Of a stretch of DNA of 64,000 nucleotides, positions 45,591 through 56,418 are shown in pieces. The position numbers were made by a program, and so were the translations under genes. This stretch comes from Pseudoips prasinana (taxonomy: Eukaryota; Arthropoda; Insecta; Lepidoptera; Nolidae): NCBI GenBank assembly GCA_951640165.1, contig OX621234.1, forward strand, positions 31,190,549-31,254,548, given 5' to 3'. Every line of letters starts with the position of its first letter. The first letter of the stretch is position 1. The notes under the pieces are model-generated. The model was not told where the DNA came from and did no database searches. It was given only the letters and a program-made list of their open reading frames with translations.

Positions 45591-46066
45591 CCAGATAATT
45601 CGTCAGGTTATGTCGATCTCAAAGGGGACCTCCGAGGATAGCCCACTCCATTGTTTTTGGGTGGCCTAAAGCTTTCTAATAAGGCCCATAGTTAACAACC
45701 GTGTCTCCATTCCTTAAGTTATATCGCCGGAAAATTTGCAAAATATTTAATTTATTTAAGAACGTTTAATTACTTTGTTTTTAATTATTTATTTATCTTT
45801 TATGCCGTACAACGATCATTTTGTTTTCATTAGCGAATACATCAATACGATAAGAAAGAACGAATATACTATATATTATGTAGAAATATATAAATGATTT
45901 GCATGCAGAACTCTACACATTAGTACATTATTTAATAATTAATTTTAGCTTTTATTTAGTTTATTTGTTATTATATCATTTAACTTTAGTGATACTGGGT
46001 TTCTTAGTGCGGAGTTCAATGTATTTAATGGTGTTGCCAAGAAACATTTTTTTATTATATTTATTA

Positions 46067-46365
46067 CTAGCTGTGCCCCGCGGTTTTACCCGCGTTAAAT
46101 TTTAGAAATTATCACAGCTCCTCCTCCGTAGGTGATAGTGTGATGTAGCCTATATGTTGACCCGACCTCTTAGTAATATTTATGCAAAATTTTAAGTAAA
46201 TCCATGCAGTACTCTTTGAGTTTAGCCCGGACATACATACAGACAAACAGATAAACAGACAAAAATTCTAAAAACTATATTTTTGGCTTCAATATCTATT
46301 GCAGATCGCGCCCCAAGTAACCTTTTAAAAAAATATTCAATGTACAGTTTTGAGTTTCCTACGAT
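46067..46365 (-). mobile_element. CTAGCTGTGCCCCGCGG retroposon, copy 2, with target duplication
   Basis: The element is flanked by perfect 16-bp direct repeats TTTATTATATTTATTA (46051-46066 and 46366-46381). Plus-strand order is CTAGCTGTGCCCCGCGGTTT to CTCAAAACTGTACATTG-inverse and TCCTACGAT. A 16-bp target duplication indicates LINE-driven retroposition. Neither end has poly(A). Confidence 0.7.
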
Positions 46366-46885
46366 TTTATTATATTTATTATATAATGAGTACATCCATA
46401 TACAATGAGTTCTTTATATTGTGTTCATGTACCCATCATTAGATTAATAACTGTGCCATTATCATGGTGAAAAACTATTTGTCATCATTTTGATCTCATG
46501 GGCAGGTATTTATTTGTTTTTGCCTTTAATAAAATTAAATAGTATTAATAAAATAAAATATATAATTATATTTATTTTAATTTACTACAGATTACTACAC
46601 CACTCATTTACTTAAATATTTTATAGTACCTACTACCTAAATGTAGCGTCTGTGTAGAAATCAGCTCCTAATAAGAGAGACACAGTTCTTCCTTAATAAC
46701 TTCTGAAGGACTGGTAGCTTCTTGAAGTTTCTATTACGATAGATTTTAAGTTTTAATTATTAATTTGTCGCTGATAAGCTTTTTCTGCTTCCCTTTGGAT
46801 TTCTTACCGCCCAAGTTAGCGAGAGACGAGAGAGAGAATTCAGCAATACATTATGGCAATTTTTTTTCTAAGAGCATGAGTGCCT

Positions 46886-47483
46886 TTTTAGGGTTCCGTA
46901 CCCAAATGGAAAAAAACGGAACCCTTATAGATTCGTCATGACTGTTTGTCTGTCTGTCTGTCTGTCCGTCCGTCCGTATGTCACAGCCACTTTTCCGGAC
47001 CTATAGGAGCCTGTACTGTTTAAACTTGGTACGTAGATGTATTCTGTGAACCGCATTAAGATTTTCACACAAAAATAGAAAAAGAACAATAATTTTGTGG
47101 GTAAATAATTTTGGGAGAACAATAAATTTCATCATACCGATACATGTGGGGTATCTATGGATAGGTCTTATAAAATGATATTGAGGTTTCTAATATCATT
47201 TTTTTCTTAACTGAATAGTTTGCGCGAGAGACGCTTCCAAAGTGGTAAAATGAGTGTCCCCCCCCCCTCCCCTGTAACTTCTAAAATAAGAGAATGAAAA
47301 AAAATATATGATGTACATTACCATGTAAACTAACAACGAAAATTGGTTTGAACGAGATCTAGTAAGTAGTTTTTTTTATACGTCATAAATCGTAAACCGC
47401 AATTTACCTTTCATTTAATCAACTAAAATACTTGCTGCTACGGAACCCTTAATGGGCGAGTCCGACTCGCATTTGGCCGGTTT
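46886..47483 (-). repeat. 600-bp dispersed repeat 'AAAACCGGCCAAATGCGAGTCGG', copy 2
   Basis: It matches 24464-25064 in the same orientation. Differences include a longer TGTC run, an expanded C-rich run (about 47258-47271) and a deletion near 47100. Confidence 0.7.
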
Positions 47484-48049
47484 TTGATATCCAGATTCAG
47501 ATTGTGTGCTATTAAATCGAAACAAATGTTTTGACAAGAGTAAATGAAAATTCAAATTGTGTATTAGCATCTCCATTAAATACATTGGACTCCGCACTCC
47601 AGTATCACTAAAGTTCAGGTTAAATGAAAGAGTAACAAATAAACGAAACAAAAGCTACGACTATTGACCGTTTAGCCTATGACATCCATTTAAACCACTT
47701 TAAGCCGATTTATTCGGACAGTGGCCTTTAATATTTTGCGAGTAAAGCAAATTCAAAGAACTATATTTGTTATGACACGAAGAAAACCCAGTGCTAATCT
47801 GAGTTGAGTATGGTCTGAACTTTTGGCCACGGATGTCAAAAATAGGAGCGATATTTAAGAAGTTTTAGAATTTGAATTTGGAATCGGATGACTGGTCAGA
47901 AACCGCTGTATTCAAGTTTCAATGCTGCGTTTTATTAATGGCTAATCTTGTGTTAATATCGGGAAACCGCATATATGTACTTTAATGTATATATATATAT
48001 ACATATGATCATGTGATACGACATATAGATCATTTATATAGAGAGACTA

Positions 48050-48190
48050 GCTGTTATCTGCGACTTCGTCCGCGACAATTTTGAATTATTACCAACGTAA
48101 CCTGCAACAAAAAGTCCTAACATACGTGAAAGAGTCACTTTTAGAAACTGTAAAATGAATGTGAACAAATAAAGTAAGGCCATTCATAAA
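48050..48190 (+). repeat. Start of a CTAGCTGT...CGACTTCGTCCGC retroposon
   Basis: It begins CTAGCTGTTATCTGCGACTT, with GTCCGCGACAATTTTG, and is interrupted at about 48190 by a SINE. The remainder probably resumes near 48880. Confidence 0.5.
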
Positions 48191-48193
48191 GAC

Positions 48194-48452
48194 GGTCACC
48201 GTAGCCTAGTTGGTAGTGCTCCTGCCTACGAAGCTGGTGGTCCTGGGTTCGAATCCCGGTAAGTGCAAATATTTGTGTGATGAGCACGGATATTTGTTTC
48301 TGAGTCATGGATGTTTTCTATGTATTTAAGTATTTATCTATCTATATAAGTATGTATATCGTCGCCTGGTACTCATAGTACAAGCTTTTCTTAGTTTGGG
48401 GCTAGGATGATCTGTGTGACATTGTCCCTAGATATTATTATTATTATATTAT
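48194..48452 (+). mobile_element. tRNA-derived SINE
   Basis: A box-like TAGCCTAGTTGG (about 48203) and B box GGTTCGAATCC (48246-48256) form a well-kept tRNA-like head. It is followed by AAATATTTGTGTGATGAGCA, TACTCATAGTACAAGCTTT and a tail of ATT repeats after TGTGACATTGTCCC. Confidence 0.8.
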
Positions 48453-48869
48453 TAAAATTCTGTATGCCGTTTCTGTCAGAAAAAATAGAAGAATTGATCG
48501 AATTAAAATGAATAGTGATACTAAAGTCTACAGACTCATAGTGTCAAGTTATGTTTTAATTTCAACACTCAGAAAAAAGGAATCTATGCAACAGAAAAAA
48601 CACGGTCTATTAAAGCATATTTTAATAATAAATAAAGGATTTTAGGCGATTTTTCATTGGCCTACAATTTTAAAATATGGCACCAAGAGATAAAGGAAAG
48701 AAGAGAAAAGTAACGATTTTTGATACATGTCATTCGCTGTCAAGCAGTGTCAACGTAAAATAGAGCTTCTTACTCTTTAACACCAAAAGCATACACATAT
48801 ATATTAATTCACTTCTAATCTACCCCACATGATAAGAGCAAGGAAACACTAGGTAATTGATTTTACAAA

Positions 48870-49320
48870 ATCATGCGTTTTAATTAAAAACTGACAGACT
48901 TTTATATAAACTTACATCCCCTATTTTACGCCCTTAGGGGTGGAATTCCTAAAATCCTGAAATATATATTTTAAGTTTTTAACGTCAAGGCCAAATACCA
49001 ATTTTCATGCGTTTAACTTCAAAAATGTCGCAATTCTCATAAAACTTACATCCCCTATTTAAGCCCTTAGGGGAAGGATTTCCAAAAATCCTGAAATACA
49101 ATTTTTTATTTTAAACTGAAAGGTCAAATTCCAATTTTCATGCGTTTAACTTCAAAAACGTCATATTTTTCATACAAACTCACATCCCCTATTTTACGCC
49201 CTTAGGGGTGGAATTCCCAAAAATCCTCAAACAGATATTTTTAATTTTTAACTGAAAGGCCAAATACCAATTTCCATGCCTTTAACATAAAAATATATGG
49301 ATTTTCATACAAAATTTCAA
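48870..49320 (+). repeat. 133-bp tandem repeat, about 3.4 copies
   Basis: The landmark CTTACATCCCCTATTTTACG and its variants recurs near 48911, 49046 and 49180, each followed by CCCTTAGGGG, GGAATTCC(C/T)AAAATCCT, a GGCCAAATACCAATTT block and CATGCGTTTAACTTCAAAAA. Spacing is about 134 bp. The unit resembles the interior of the CGACTTCGTCCGC retroposon, here expanded in tandem. Confidence 0.75.
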
Positions 49321-50095
49321 GTTTCTAACCCTTATAGTTTAGGCCCTGCGTTGATATATATGACAGTGAGTTCGTTTTTATTTATTTTATATTTTTATGA
49401 TATTAATATTTAGCTCCAAAAATAATTTCTAATAAAAATTCATCATTTTTAAAGACGATTATTACACTATGTACCTCAGTATGTATCTCACCTCTTGTAA
49501 GATTTATGTAAAATAATCTCCAAAATTAAAAATTTGATTTTAAAACATGCAGACATATTGATAAACATTGTTTAAATTGAAGGGATTAAGAGCAATCTTA
49601 CTGTGCAAATTTGCGTAAAGCAAGGAGGGTTTTCATAAATTGCGATAGGGGCCTATGAGGAAATATTAATAAGGTTTAGAAATGCAATTATAGTGACTAT
49701 TATCTTTCTAATGTAAATTATGTTTGTCCTTTAAATCTATAAAACAGTTTATGATCGAGTAAAGTATGATTTAATCTACAATTTTTGATCAAGCGTTTTC
49801 ATTAGTCATTATTTTGCCGTAACGAATGTATAGAAAGCATGAGCGGACACCTGCCACTCAACTAGCCTATAAATACTTTACTTGTATCTTTATAAACCTT
49901 GTCACCATGTCAGGGGAATGACGTCCTCTGTTAGACAAAGGCCTCCCCAAAAGATTTCCACAATAGAGTGTCCATCATTTGGGAGGTATGTCATTATTTA
50001 TTATTATTACTGCCTTGTTGGGGCTCAATGCCTTCTTGGCATCTTCCTACACAGAATAGTAGTACACGGAGATACGTTTCTACCCGTTCTCTGAG

Positions 50096-50155
50096 AGATA
50101 TTCCCTCGAGACTACTTCTACGCCCCCCACGGGATGAGATGGGGTGGTGATTTTT
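50096..50155 (+). repeat. Dispersed repeat 'GATATTCCCTC...GGGATGAG', copy 2
   Basis: Matches 5093-5152. It sits next to an RTE-tail-like piece (ACAAAGGCCTCCCCAAAAGA) at 49935-49965. Confidence 0.45.
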
Positions 50156-50453
50156 TTTGCCGTCAGCCACACAGCACAAACCTAAATGCTATTCGAACAA
50201 AATATCAACATTATATTTTATAACAATCTTACATGTTTACTTGTTATGATAAAAAAAAAACAAACGATTTTTCTGTAGTTATTAATAAATAAAAATTAAT
50301 ATCTACGGAGTAATAAATATGTCCTTAACTTTTAATATAGATCTTATGATGTTTTCACTGTATCTGAGAACAATCCGGTCCAAATTGAATGGATACAGAT
50401 GTCATCTCACTATTACATTCAAATGGATCCTTCGTTATGTTCTGCTTAATGTA

Positions 50454-50576
50454 CACACGGCTGCACATCAAGTTATACATTTCCAGTATAAGCTGATCCC
50501 GCGTTGTATAGGATTTTGATTCAATATAATAGGTCAGCTTATATTGGAAGTGTATAGCTTGATATGTAGCCGTGCG
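50454..50576. mobile_element. Palindromic MITE (CACACGGCTGCACATCAAG)
   Basis: The inverted ends CACACGGCTGCACATCAAGT and CGCACGGCTACATATCAAGC (inverse) continue for about 45 bp each. They are flanked by TA at 50452-50453 and 50577-50578. No coding capacity. Confidence 0.65.
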
Positions 50577-50578
50577 TA

Positions 50579-50709
50579 CAGGCGCCAGCACATCCAGCCC
50601 AAACCAGTCAAATTTCTTTTACAGTTTTTAACTTTATCACAAAAGCATAAGGTTCACTTTCAATTGGGGAAATTTGAAAGATTGGGGTAGCTTGATATGT
50701 TGGCGTCTG
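50579..50709. mobile_element. Palindromic MITE (CAGGCGCCAGCACATC), second copy in window
   Basis: Same family as 1959-2093, with ends CAGGCGCCAGCACATCCAGC and the inverse of CAGACGCCAACATATCAAGC. TA flanks are at 50577-50578 and 50710-50711. The left TA is shared with the neighbouring MITE. Confidence 0.7.
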
Positions 50710-50722
50710 TACATTATACGCA

Positions 50723-50905
50723 CGTGTGGCGCAATGATAAAGGTGGTCGCCTTGTTCCTCAGCTTCCCGTGTTTCGGGTTCTATCCCCGCACAGGACAAC
50801 TATCTGTGTGACCCATACAAAGTTATTCTAAGTCTGGGTGTGCTCTGTGCCCGTGAATCGCATGTTTGTAAAGTAGTCTGATATACAGAGAATTTGTCTT
50901 GTGCG
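50723..50905 (+). mobile_element. tRNA-derived SINE, second subfamily
   Basis: The head CGTGTGGCGCAATGATAAAG has a B box GGGTTCTATCC (50776-50786), then CGCACAGGACAACTATCTGT and AGTCTGGGTGTGCTCTGTGC. It resembles the inverted head at 51845-51912. Confidence 0.65.
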
Positions 50906-51223
50906 GGTGTTGTCTTTTAAAAACAAGAGAAAAAAGTTAATACAACCACGAACTATATGTTGGGTGTGCCATTTTGTTTGGTTATATAAATTTTTACAAG
51001 CTATTAGAGTGCAAAATATGGTTCCAAGCGTTCACCAGGAAAGCTTAACTAATAAAACTCACTACGTTTTCGATACAACGTTGTGAGTTTTAGTTCTACT
51101 TGTTTATATAGTTTCAGTTCGACAAGTTTACAATTCGTTCAAATTATTTTGTACATAACTGTTTTTAAAAACAGAACCTACTTTAATGTTTTTTTACAAC
51201 CACCGACTGCACAACATATATAA

Positions 51224-51665
51224 GGGAACATTCCGAAAGCGTTCCCTTTCAAATAAAATATAAAGAGTTTTACTGTCAACAACAAAGATATAATTTAACC
51301 TACATACAAAAAGAAACATTCATTTCAATTGATAACCATGATCAAATGAGATGTTTTAAGTCTTCTTTTGAATTCGGTTGAAAGATTTAATGATTTAGAT
51401 AGAAAAGATTTAATGATTATCTGAATAACCTGAAAGCTTTATTTTAACTATGTAGATTTGAAAAAAGAAAGTTCGTTAACCCATATTGTGTCGTTATCAC
51501 GATCGATCCATACTAAACAATCAAGTCTTCTTACAATAGAGGTTTTTATAGAAATTAAATCCTGGTTTACTGGCAGATTACATGCGGGGCAGGTTCTTTC
51601 ATTTTCAAAGTAGGCTTTAAGTTGAGGGATTTAATGACATCCATTTTCACAGTTCTTTTAGAAGA
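51224..51665 (+). repeat. About 400-bp dispersed repeat, copy 2
   Basis: Partner of 45015-45420. It has extra short insertions (near 51385-51410 and 51565), and its left end has GGGAACATTCCGAAAGCGTT, a GGGAAC...GTTCCC stem missing from copy 1. Confidence 0.65.
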
Positions 51666-51719
51666 ATATCAATTTCAGCTTCAAGGAATTTTACTTTATT
51701 TAGCGGAGTACCCATTATT

Positions 51720-51912
51720 ACCTATGCGAGTCTGGGTACACCGCTACTAGGTTTGAATACGCTTCAAAAATACGGTATACAATTCATGGACATAAAGTTT
51801 ACCCAACTATATATGAGTTTTACAAATAGTGGTTCTGTGCGGGAATCGAACCCGAATCAGAGAGGTTGGAGAGGGACGACCTTAACTGTGCGCCACACGT
51901 GCAGTCAATTAA
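51720..51912 (-). mobile_element. tRNA-derived SINE, inverted
   Basis: On the minus strand the head reads CGTGTGGCGCACAGTTAAGG with B box GGGTTCGATTCCC. The body behind it is diverged. Confidence 0.6.
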
Positions 51913-52271
51913 ATATTTAGACGCAGTAAATGAATCATCGTCGTATCAGCCGAAACACTAGCCAGACATAAGTACACACATCAACAAAGTCTAGGGATAC
52001 GTTATTTTGAAATCAAACATGGCTTTATTGTTTAAAACCTATTTAGTTTCCTTAAAAAGTTTATTTACAGATTTAAACCTTGTCTATTCTTTATTCAAAA
52101 TTTAAAAATTAAAATGAGAAACAAATGAAAACACGCAAAGCACAGCGCAATCTTGAGTTGTATCTAATTTCAAGAAGTTGCATTAAAATTTTTTTTGCGT
52201 GTTAATTGAAGAAAACCTGATAAATTGTTTTATTTTCTTTTCTCAATTGGTTGTGTAAGCTTTTTAGCGTC

Positions 52272-53297
52272 ATGCCACGCCATCATTTGAGTCGAGATGA
52301 AATGTTACGGGCAGTTGGCATGTTACAAAACGGTGCTATTCAACGCGTCGTTGCTGAGTCTCTGGGCACAAGCCAAAATGTGGTATCCAGGCTGTGGTCA
52401 CGTTATCGCGCTACTGGAGATGTGGCAGAACGGCACACAGGTAGATATCGTGTTACCACTCAGAGACAGGATCGATTTCTCCAAATGACCGCCAGAAGAC
52501 TACCCAATATCACAGCGATGCAACTAGTGCAAAGGCTCCAGGAGGGTCAGCAGCTGCTGGTGAGCGACCAAACCGTGCGAAGGAGGCTGCATGAAGTTGG
52601 TCTTCATGCTCGCAGACCGCTACGAGTCCCAGCGCTGCGACGTGGCAATCGCGGTAGGCGACTTTTATGGGCTCAAGAACATTTGACATGGAGTGATCAA
52701 CAATGGTCATTGGTGCTGTTCACTGATGAGTCCCGCTATGGATTTCATCCAGATTCGAGACGAACACGCGTTTGGAGAACTCCAGGCAGGGTCAGCCGTC
52801 TCCGACATCCACAGGAGGTCCACTCTTACCAAGGCGGGACAATTATGGTGTGGGCAGGAATACGAATCGGCGGACGAACCCAACTCATTTGGATTCAGGG
52901 CAGCATGACTGCCCATAGATACCGTGAGGAGGTAGTAGAACGTGTCATTGTCCCGCTCAGGGCCCTAACGGGGCAAGAATTTCAGCTCATGCATGACAAT
53001 GCACCTTCCCATACAGCGCGGCTGGTGAGGGCCGCCCTTCGAGAACACGATGTTCAGGTATTAGATTGGCCTCCACAGTCGCCAGACTTAAACCCAATTG
53101 AACACGCCTGGGACATGTTACAGCGAAGAGCATTGAGGGATTTTCCGCCCAACTTGACAACAGAAGAACAACTTTTCGAACATTTAAAAAGAACTTGGGA
53201 CTGCATACCCCAGCAAGACATTGACACCTTAATTTTAAGTATGGAAAATCGTTGCCGCTGTGTGATTAATGTTAGAGGAGGAAATACCGATTACTGA
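52272..53297 (+). CDS. Tc1/mariner-family transposase, uninterrupted (DD34E)
   Basis: This is a cut-and-paste DNA transposase of the Tc1 type, 341 residues from MPRHHLSRDE (52272), which I prefer to the in-frame ATG at 52251. The N-terminal half holds a helix-turn-helix pair (about 7-45 and 85-110) for terminal-repeat binding, linked by TGRYRVTTQRQDR in the place of the family GRPR block. The catalytic core has Asp152 in LFTDES, Asp242 in MHDNAPSHTA and Glu277 in PDLNPIEHAWD, with 34 residues between the last two. Length is normal for Tc1 and there are no stops. I could not find convincing terminal inverted repeats within about 500 bp, so mobility is unproven. Confidence 0.92.
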   Translation: MPRHHLSRDEMLRAVGMLQNGAIQRVVAESLGTSQNVVSRLWSRYRATGDVAERHTGRYRVTTQRQDRFLQMTARRLPNITAMQLVQRLQEGQQLLVSDQTVRRRLHEVGLHARRPLRVPALRRGNRGRRLLWAQEHLTWSDQQWSLVLFTDESRYGFHPDSRRTRVWRTPGRVSRLRHPQEVHSYQGGTIMVWAGIRIGGRTQLIWIQGSMTAHRYREEVVERVIVPLRALTGQEFQLMHDNAPSHTARLVRAALREHDVQVLDWPPQSPDLNPIEHAWDMLQRRALRDFPPNLTTEEQLFEHLKRTWDCIPQQDIDTLILSMENRCRCVINVRGGNTDY

Positions 53298-54900
53298 TTA
53301 TCAGATTTGGTAAGATTTTTATTCATTTAATTCGATTGAATAATTTTATAAGAATAAAATGTTTTTGTTCACTCAGTAATTTTCTATGGCTTAATTAATT
53401 TAAGACTTTTATTAATTAGAAAAACAAAATCGCATCGTGTTGTTAATGTTTAAATATCGGCCATGAAATTATCTTTAATTCTTCCATTTACAGTCATAAC
53501 AAAATGTTTATAGTTTTCTAGATAATCAATGAAATGTTCAATATCCCTAGATTGTGTTGATGTGTGTATGTGTCCGAGGAATGGTGTCCGCCCGATATCC
53601 ACAATTGCGGGTCTTGCGTTAATCACATCCAGCGGCCATCTTGTAGGGGACCTGCCCATGTTGCGTCTTCCCTTTCTGTCCTTCTTGCCGTCGGTTCAGG
53701 CCGTCGTCGTCGGCCCACCCACTGCCACTTCAGCTTACCAATTCTTTGGGCTGTGACAGTTAACCTGATTCGTCTACGGATTTCGACTTTTCATAATTAG
53801 TAATTCATTTATTTATGGTAAATTGGTTTTTTAAATTCTATCTTTAGTTAGTTAACTTAGGAGAAGTAAGTACTCCTTACGGGTCAAGTGAGCGAGTGAG
53901 CAAACCATTGAAAATCCTTCAAATTCCTTCAAAATAGGGTGAAATTTAAATATTGAAATTCTTCGTATATTATAAAATATTCACCTTTCAATCGATCCTG
54001 TCACTTTTCAATTCACTTTCCTTTGGATTGTACATAAATTCGGTACAAAATTTGTTTCAGCGATGTGGTGATTTACATTACCATTGTATTAGTTCTTGAA
54101 TGATTTCTAAGTAAATACAATTTTGAAAAAGATTTATATTTGATGAACATTATTATGTAGCTACTGGGTACTGATCAATTACATAATGTGCAACGTTATC
54201 TAAAATTTAAGCTTTGCCAAATTTATGAACAGATGGCCTTACATACATATGTTGCTTTTTTAAGTACTTAATGCTTTTTATTACCTATAGGTACATTGAA
54301 TGAACTGGATTATAATTCGAAACCAGTACATCCATTTTGTATTTTACACAAATACTTTGACATGTTTAAATACTTGTCAGTTACTTGTGCCCGTCTGAAA
54401 CCAGGCTGTGCCGCTTTTTTAAACATTACGCTTTGGTTTCCACTGCAAGATTTAAGGTCGTAAGGAAGTGAAACCTTAGAGATCGAAAATCCTAAAATAC
54501 TTAATGTCTAAAATAAGGGATGGCAGATTATATTATTATTCATTTATTTCAGATATAAAATCCATATAGTGTTAGTATTACAGTACTTAGAATATGTTAG
54601 TAATCATAATTTAAAAATTGAATTTAATTTATGAACCTTCGTTAATATTTAAGTAACAGACAAAGTTTTAGAGTAATGTTAAGTCAAACAGACATATGAC
54701 ATTTTTAATTTTAATTTTTGACATTTCTAATTGGTAGAATCTCAAACTCATTTATTATAATATATATTTTATAGGGTGATTATTAATATTACTAGGTCTT
54801 AAAATAATCTAATTATAATTCTTCGAAAATCTAATAAAGGGGCGTGCGTAGATGTTTTCTTCTGTTTATATATTTATACAATTTATGCTTTATTACATAT
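53298..54900. other. AT-rich, with one RTE tail
   Basis: 53565-53760 is an inverted RTE-type LINE tail (TCCACAATTGCGGGTCTTGC, ATCTTGTAGGGGACCTGCCC). The rest shows no gene. Confidence 0.4.
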
Positions 54901-54909
54901 TTTATTAAA

Positions 54910-54913
<4 letters not shown>

Positions 54914-54940
<27 letters not shown>

Positions 54941-54959
54941 GAATAGGTATAAAATATAG

Positions 54960-55005
<46 letters not shown>

Positions 55006-55027
55006 CTATATTTTATACCTATTCATA
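54914..55027. repeat. (AT)n tracts and inverted copy of the LTR end
   Basis: Two long AT dinucleotide runs (54916-54949 and 54964-55000) surround GAATAGGTATAAAATATAGA, an inverted copy of the LTR terminus at 55000-55027. The whole makes a palindrome with an AT core. Confidence 0.8.
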
Positions 55028-55246
55028 GGACATCGTTGGCATTTAAAATAAAACAATGCGTTGCTTTCTTTCCAAAAGAAACGACATTTAACGTTTTTTA
55101 TTTAGAATGCGTTATTTTCTATTTTAATACAATTTTACATATGATTTGTATAATTTGACATGACATGATAAAGAAAATAATATATTTCTTTATCTATACC
55201 ATGCACCTAAGGTTAAATTAAATTAAAGAAATACTCTTTCTTTATA
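54999..55246 (-). repeat. 3' LTR of the Gypsy element
   Basis: On the minus strand it runs from TATAAAGAAAGAG to AGAATATTAT. It matches the 5' LTR once the inserted retroposon there is ignored. An extra AAATT unit at 55216-55222 is one difference. Confidence 0.8.
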
Positions 55247-55257
55247 TCTCCCCCCTT
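55247..55257 (-). promoter_or_regulatory. Polypurine tract (plus-strand DNA primer site)
   Basis: AAGGGGGGAGA directly before the 3' LTR on the minus strand, the expected place for second-strand priming. Confidence 0.8.
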
Positions 55258-55302
55258 AGAGAAGAAAATTAATTATTTCATTTTCTAATTATTCTCTTCC
55301 TC

Positions 55303-56418
55303 TCATTGTTCTTCTAATGTAGAAATTGGGATCAGATTTGTAATGTGGAAAAGATTTGATTCACTTTTCTTTTTGTGGCCAGTTTCTATCCTATAAATTG
55401 ACTGGGAAACTTTCTCAACAATCTCAAATGGTCCAATTTTTAACTCATCTAATTTCTTTCTGTTTAATTTATTTCCATTATTCACATATACCATGTCTCC
55501 AACTTTAAATTCATGATATTTCCGCTTTTTGTCGAATAGTATTTTGTTGTAACTATGTGATTTTATAGTATTTTCAAGTGCTGTTTTTCTGTCTCTGGTC
55601 CAATCATTCTGCGACTTTTCTTGATTTAACTCTTTTGGTAATATTGTGGCATCAGTACCATATAAAAGATAACTTGGTGTAAATCCAGTAACCGAGTGAT
55701 AAGTATTATTATATTTAGTAACGGCTTCATGAGCTATTGTTGTCCAGGCTTTCTTCTGTCCTTTTTCATTAATTTTGCATCTGATTTTGTTAACTAATGT
55801 CTGATTTAATCTTTCATTTAGACCGTTTGAAAACGGTGCATTTACTGCTGTGAATACCATTTCTATTTTTTTATCATTTAAGTATTTTTTGAATTCCTTA
55901 GAATTAATTCCTGGATATTGGTCGGTAAGCAGCATACCAACAGCCTCTGTTTCGGTTATATTCTTGATTAGTTTTATAAAATCGGTAGCACTCTGAGTTT
56001 TTGATGTTAAAACAAATGCATATCTGGTAAAGTGATCTACTAATAAATGAAGATATTTTTTTGTCGATCTAGATCCTCCAAACCCTCCAATCGTATCAAT
56101 AGAGACTATGTCAAAAGGCTTTTTGGCTGGACCTAGATGGGACATCAATCCAAATTTGTCATGTCCTCTTGATTTATTTTTAATGCAAATTTCACAGCTT
56201 TTACACATTTTCTTGATATTCTTCGTTAAATTTTCGGTTGTGTAGTATGGACTAATCATATTAATCATTTCACTGATTCCAATATGGTATAGTCTTTCAT
56301 GTACATCTTTAAATAATTTGATGCTGAACTCTTCTGATAGTATTATTTTGTCTGTTCTTCTCAATCGTTTAAAATATACTTTTTGTTTTTCAATTAATTT
56401 GATTTTGTATTTTTTCAT
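55303..56418 (-). CDS. Gypsy integrase (detached 3' part of pol)
   Basis: This DDE integrase inserts element cDNA into the genome. The zinc-binding HHCC domain uses His40, His45, Cys72 and Cys75. The catalytic core has Asp108 (SIDTIGGF), Asp166 (LLTDQYPG) and Glu202 (NGLNERLN), with 35 residues between the last two. A GPF block (KIGPFEIVEKV) near the C-terminus is the module typical of Gypsy integrases. The 371-residue frame overlaps the upstream pol frame but is shifted by one base. The natural protein would begin inside the pol polyprotein, so the apparent MKKYK start is an artefact of the lesion in the six-A run near 56409. Confidence 0.85.
   Translation of the reverse strand: MKKYKIKLIEKQKVYFKRLRRTDKIILSEEFSIKLFKDVHERLYHIGISEMINMISPYYTTENLTKNIKKMCKSCEICIKNKSRGHDKFGLMSHLGPAKKPFDIVSIDTIGGFGGSRSTKKYLHLLVDHFTRYAFVLTSKTQSATDFIKLIKNITETEAVGMLLTDQYPGINSKEFKKYLNDKKIEMVFTAVNAPFSNGLNERLNQTLVNKIRCKINEKGQKKAWTTIAHEAVTKYNNTYHSVTGFTPSYLLYGTDATILPKELNQEKSQNDWTRDRKTALENTIKSHSYNKILFDKKRKYHEFKVGDMVYVNNGNKLNRKKLDELKIGPFEIVEKVSQSIYRIETGHKKKSESNLFHITNLIPISTLEEQ

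Noticed and set aside
48194..48268. Possible tRNA gene
   Set aside because: A and B boxes are present but no closing acceptor stem, and a SINE body follows directly. The same holds for 33119, 50723 and 51845.
51900..53460. Terminal inverted repeats of the Tc1-type element
   Set aside because: Candidate ends such as CACTCAGTA near 53370 have no inverted partner upstream of 52272.
54901..55000. AT-rich replication origin
   Set aside because: Dinucleotide runs alone do not mark an origin; slippage around the LTR insertion explains them.
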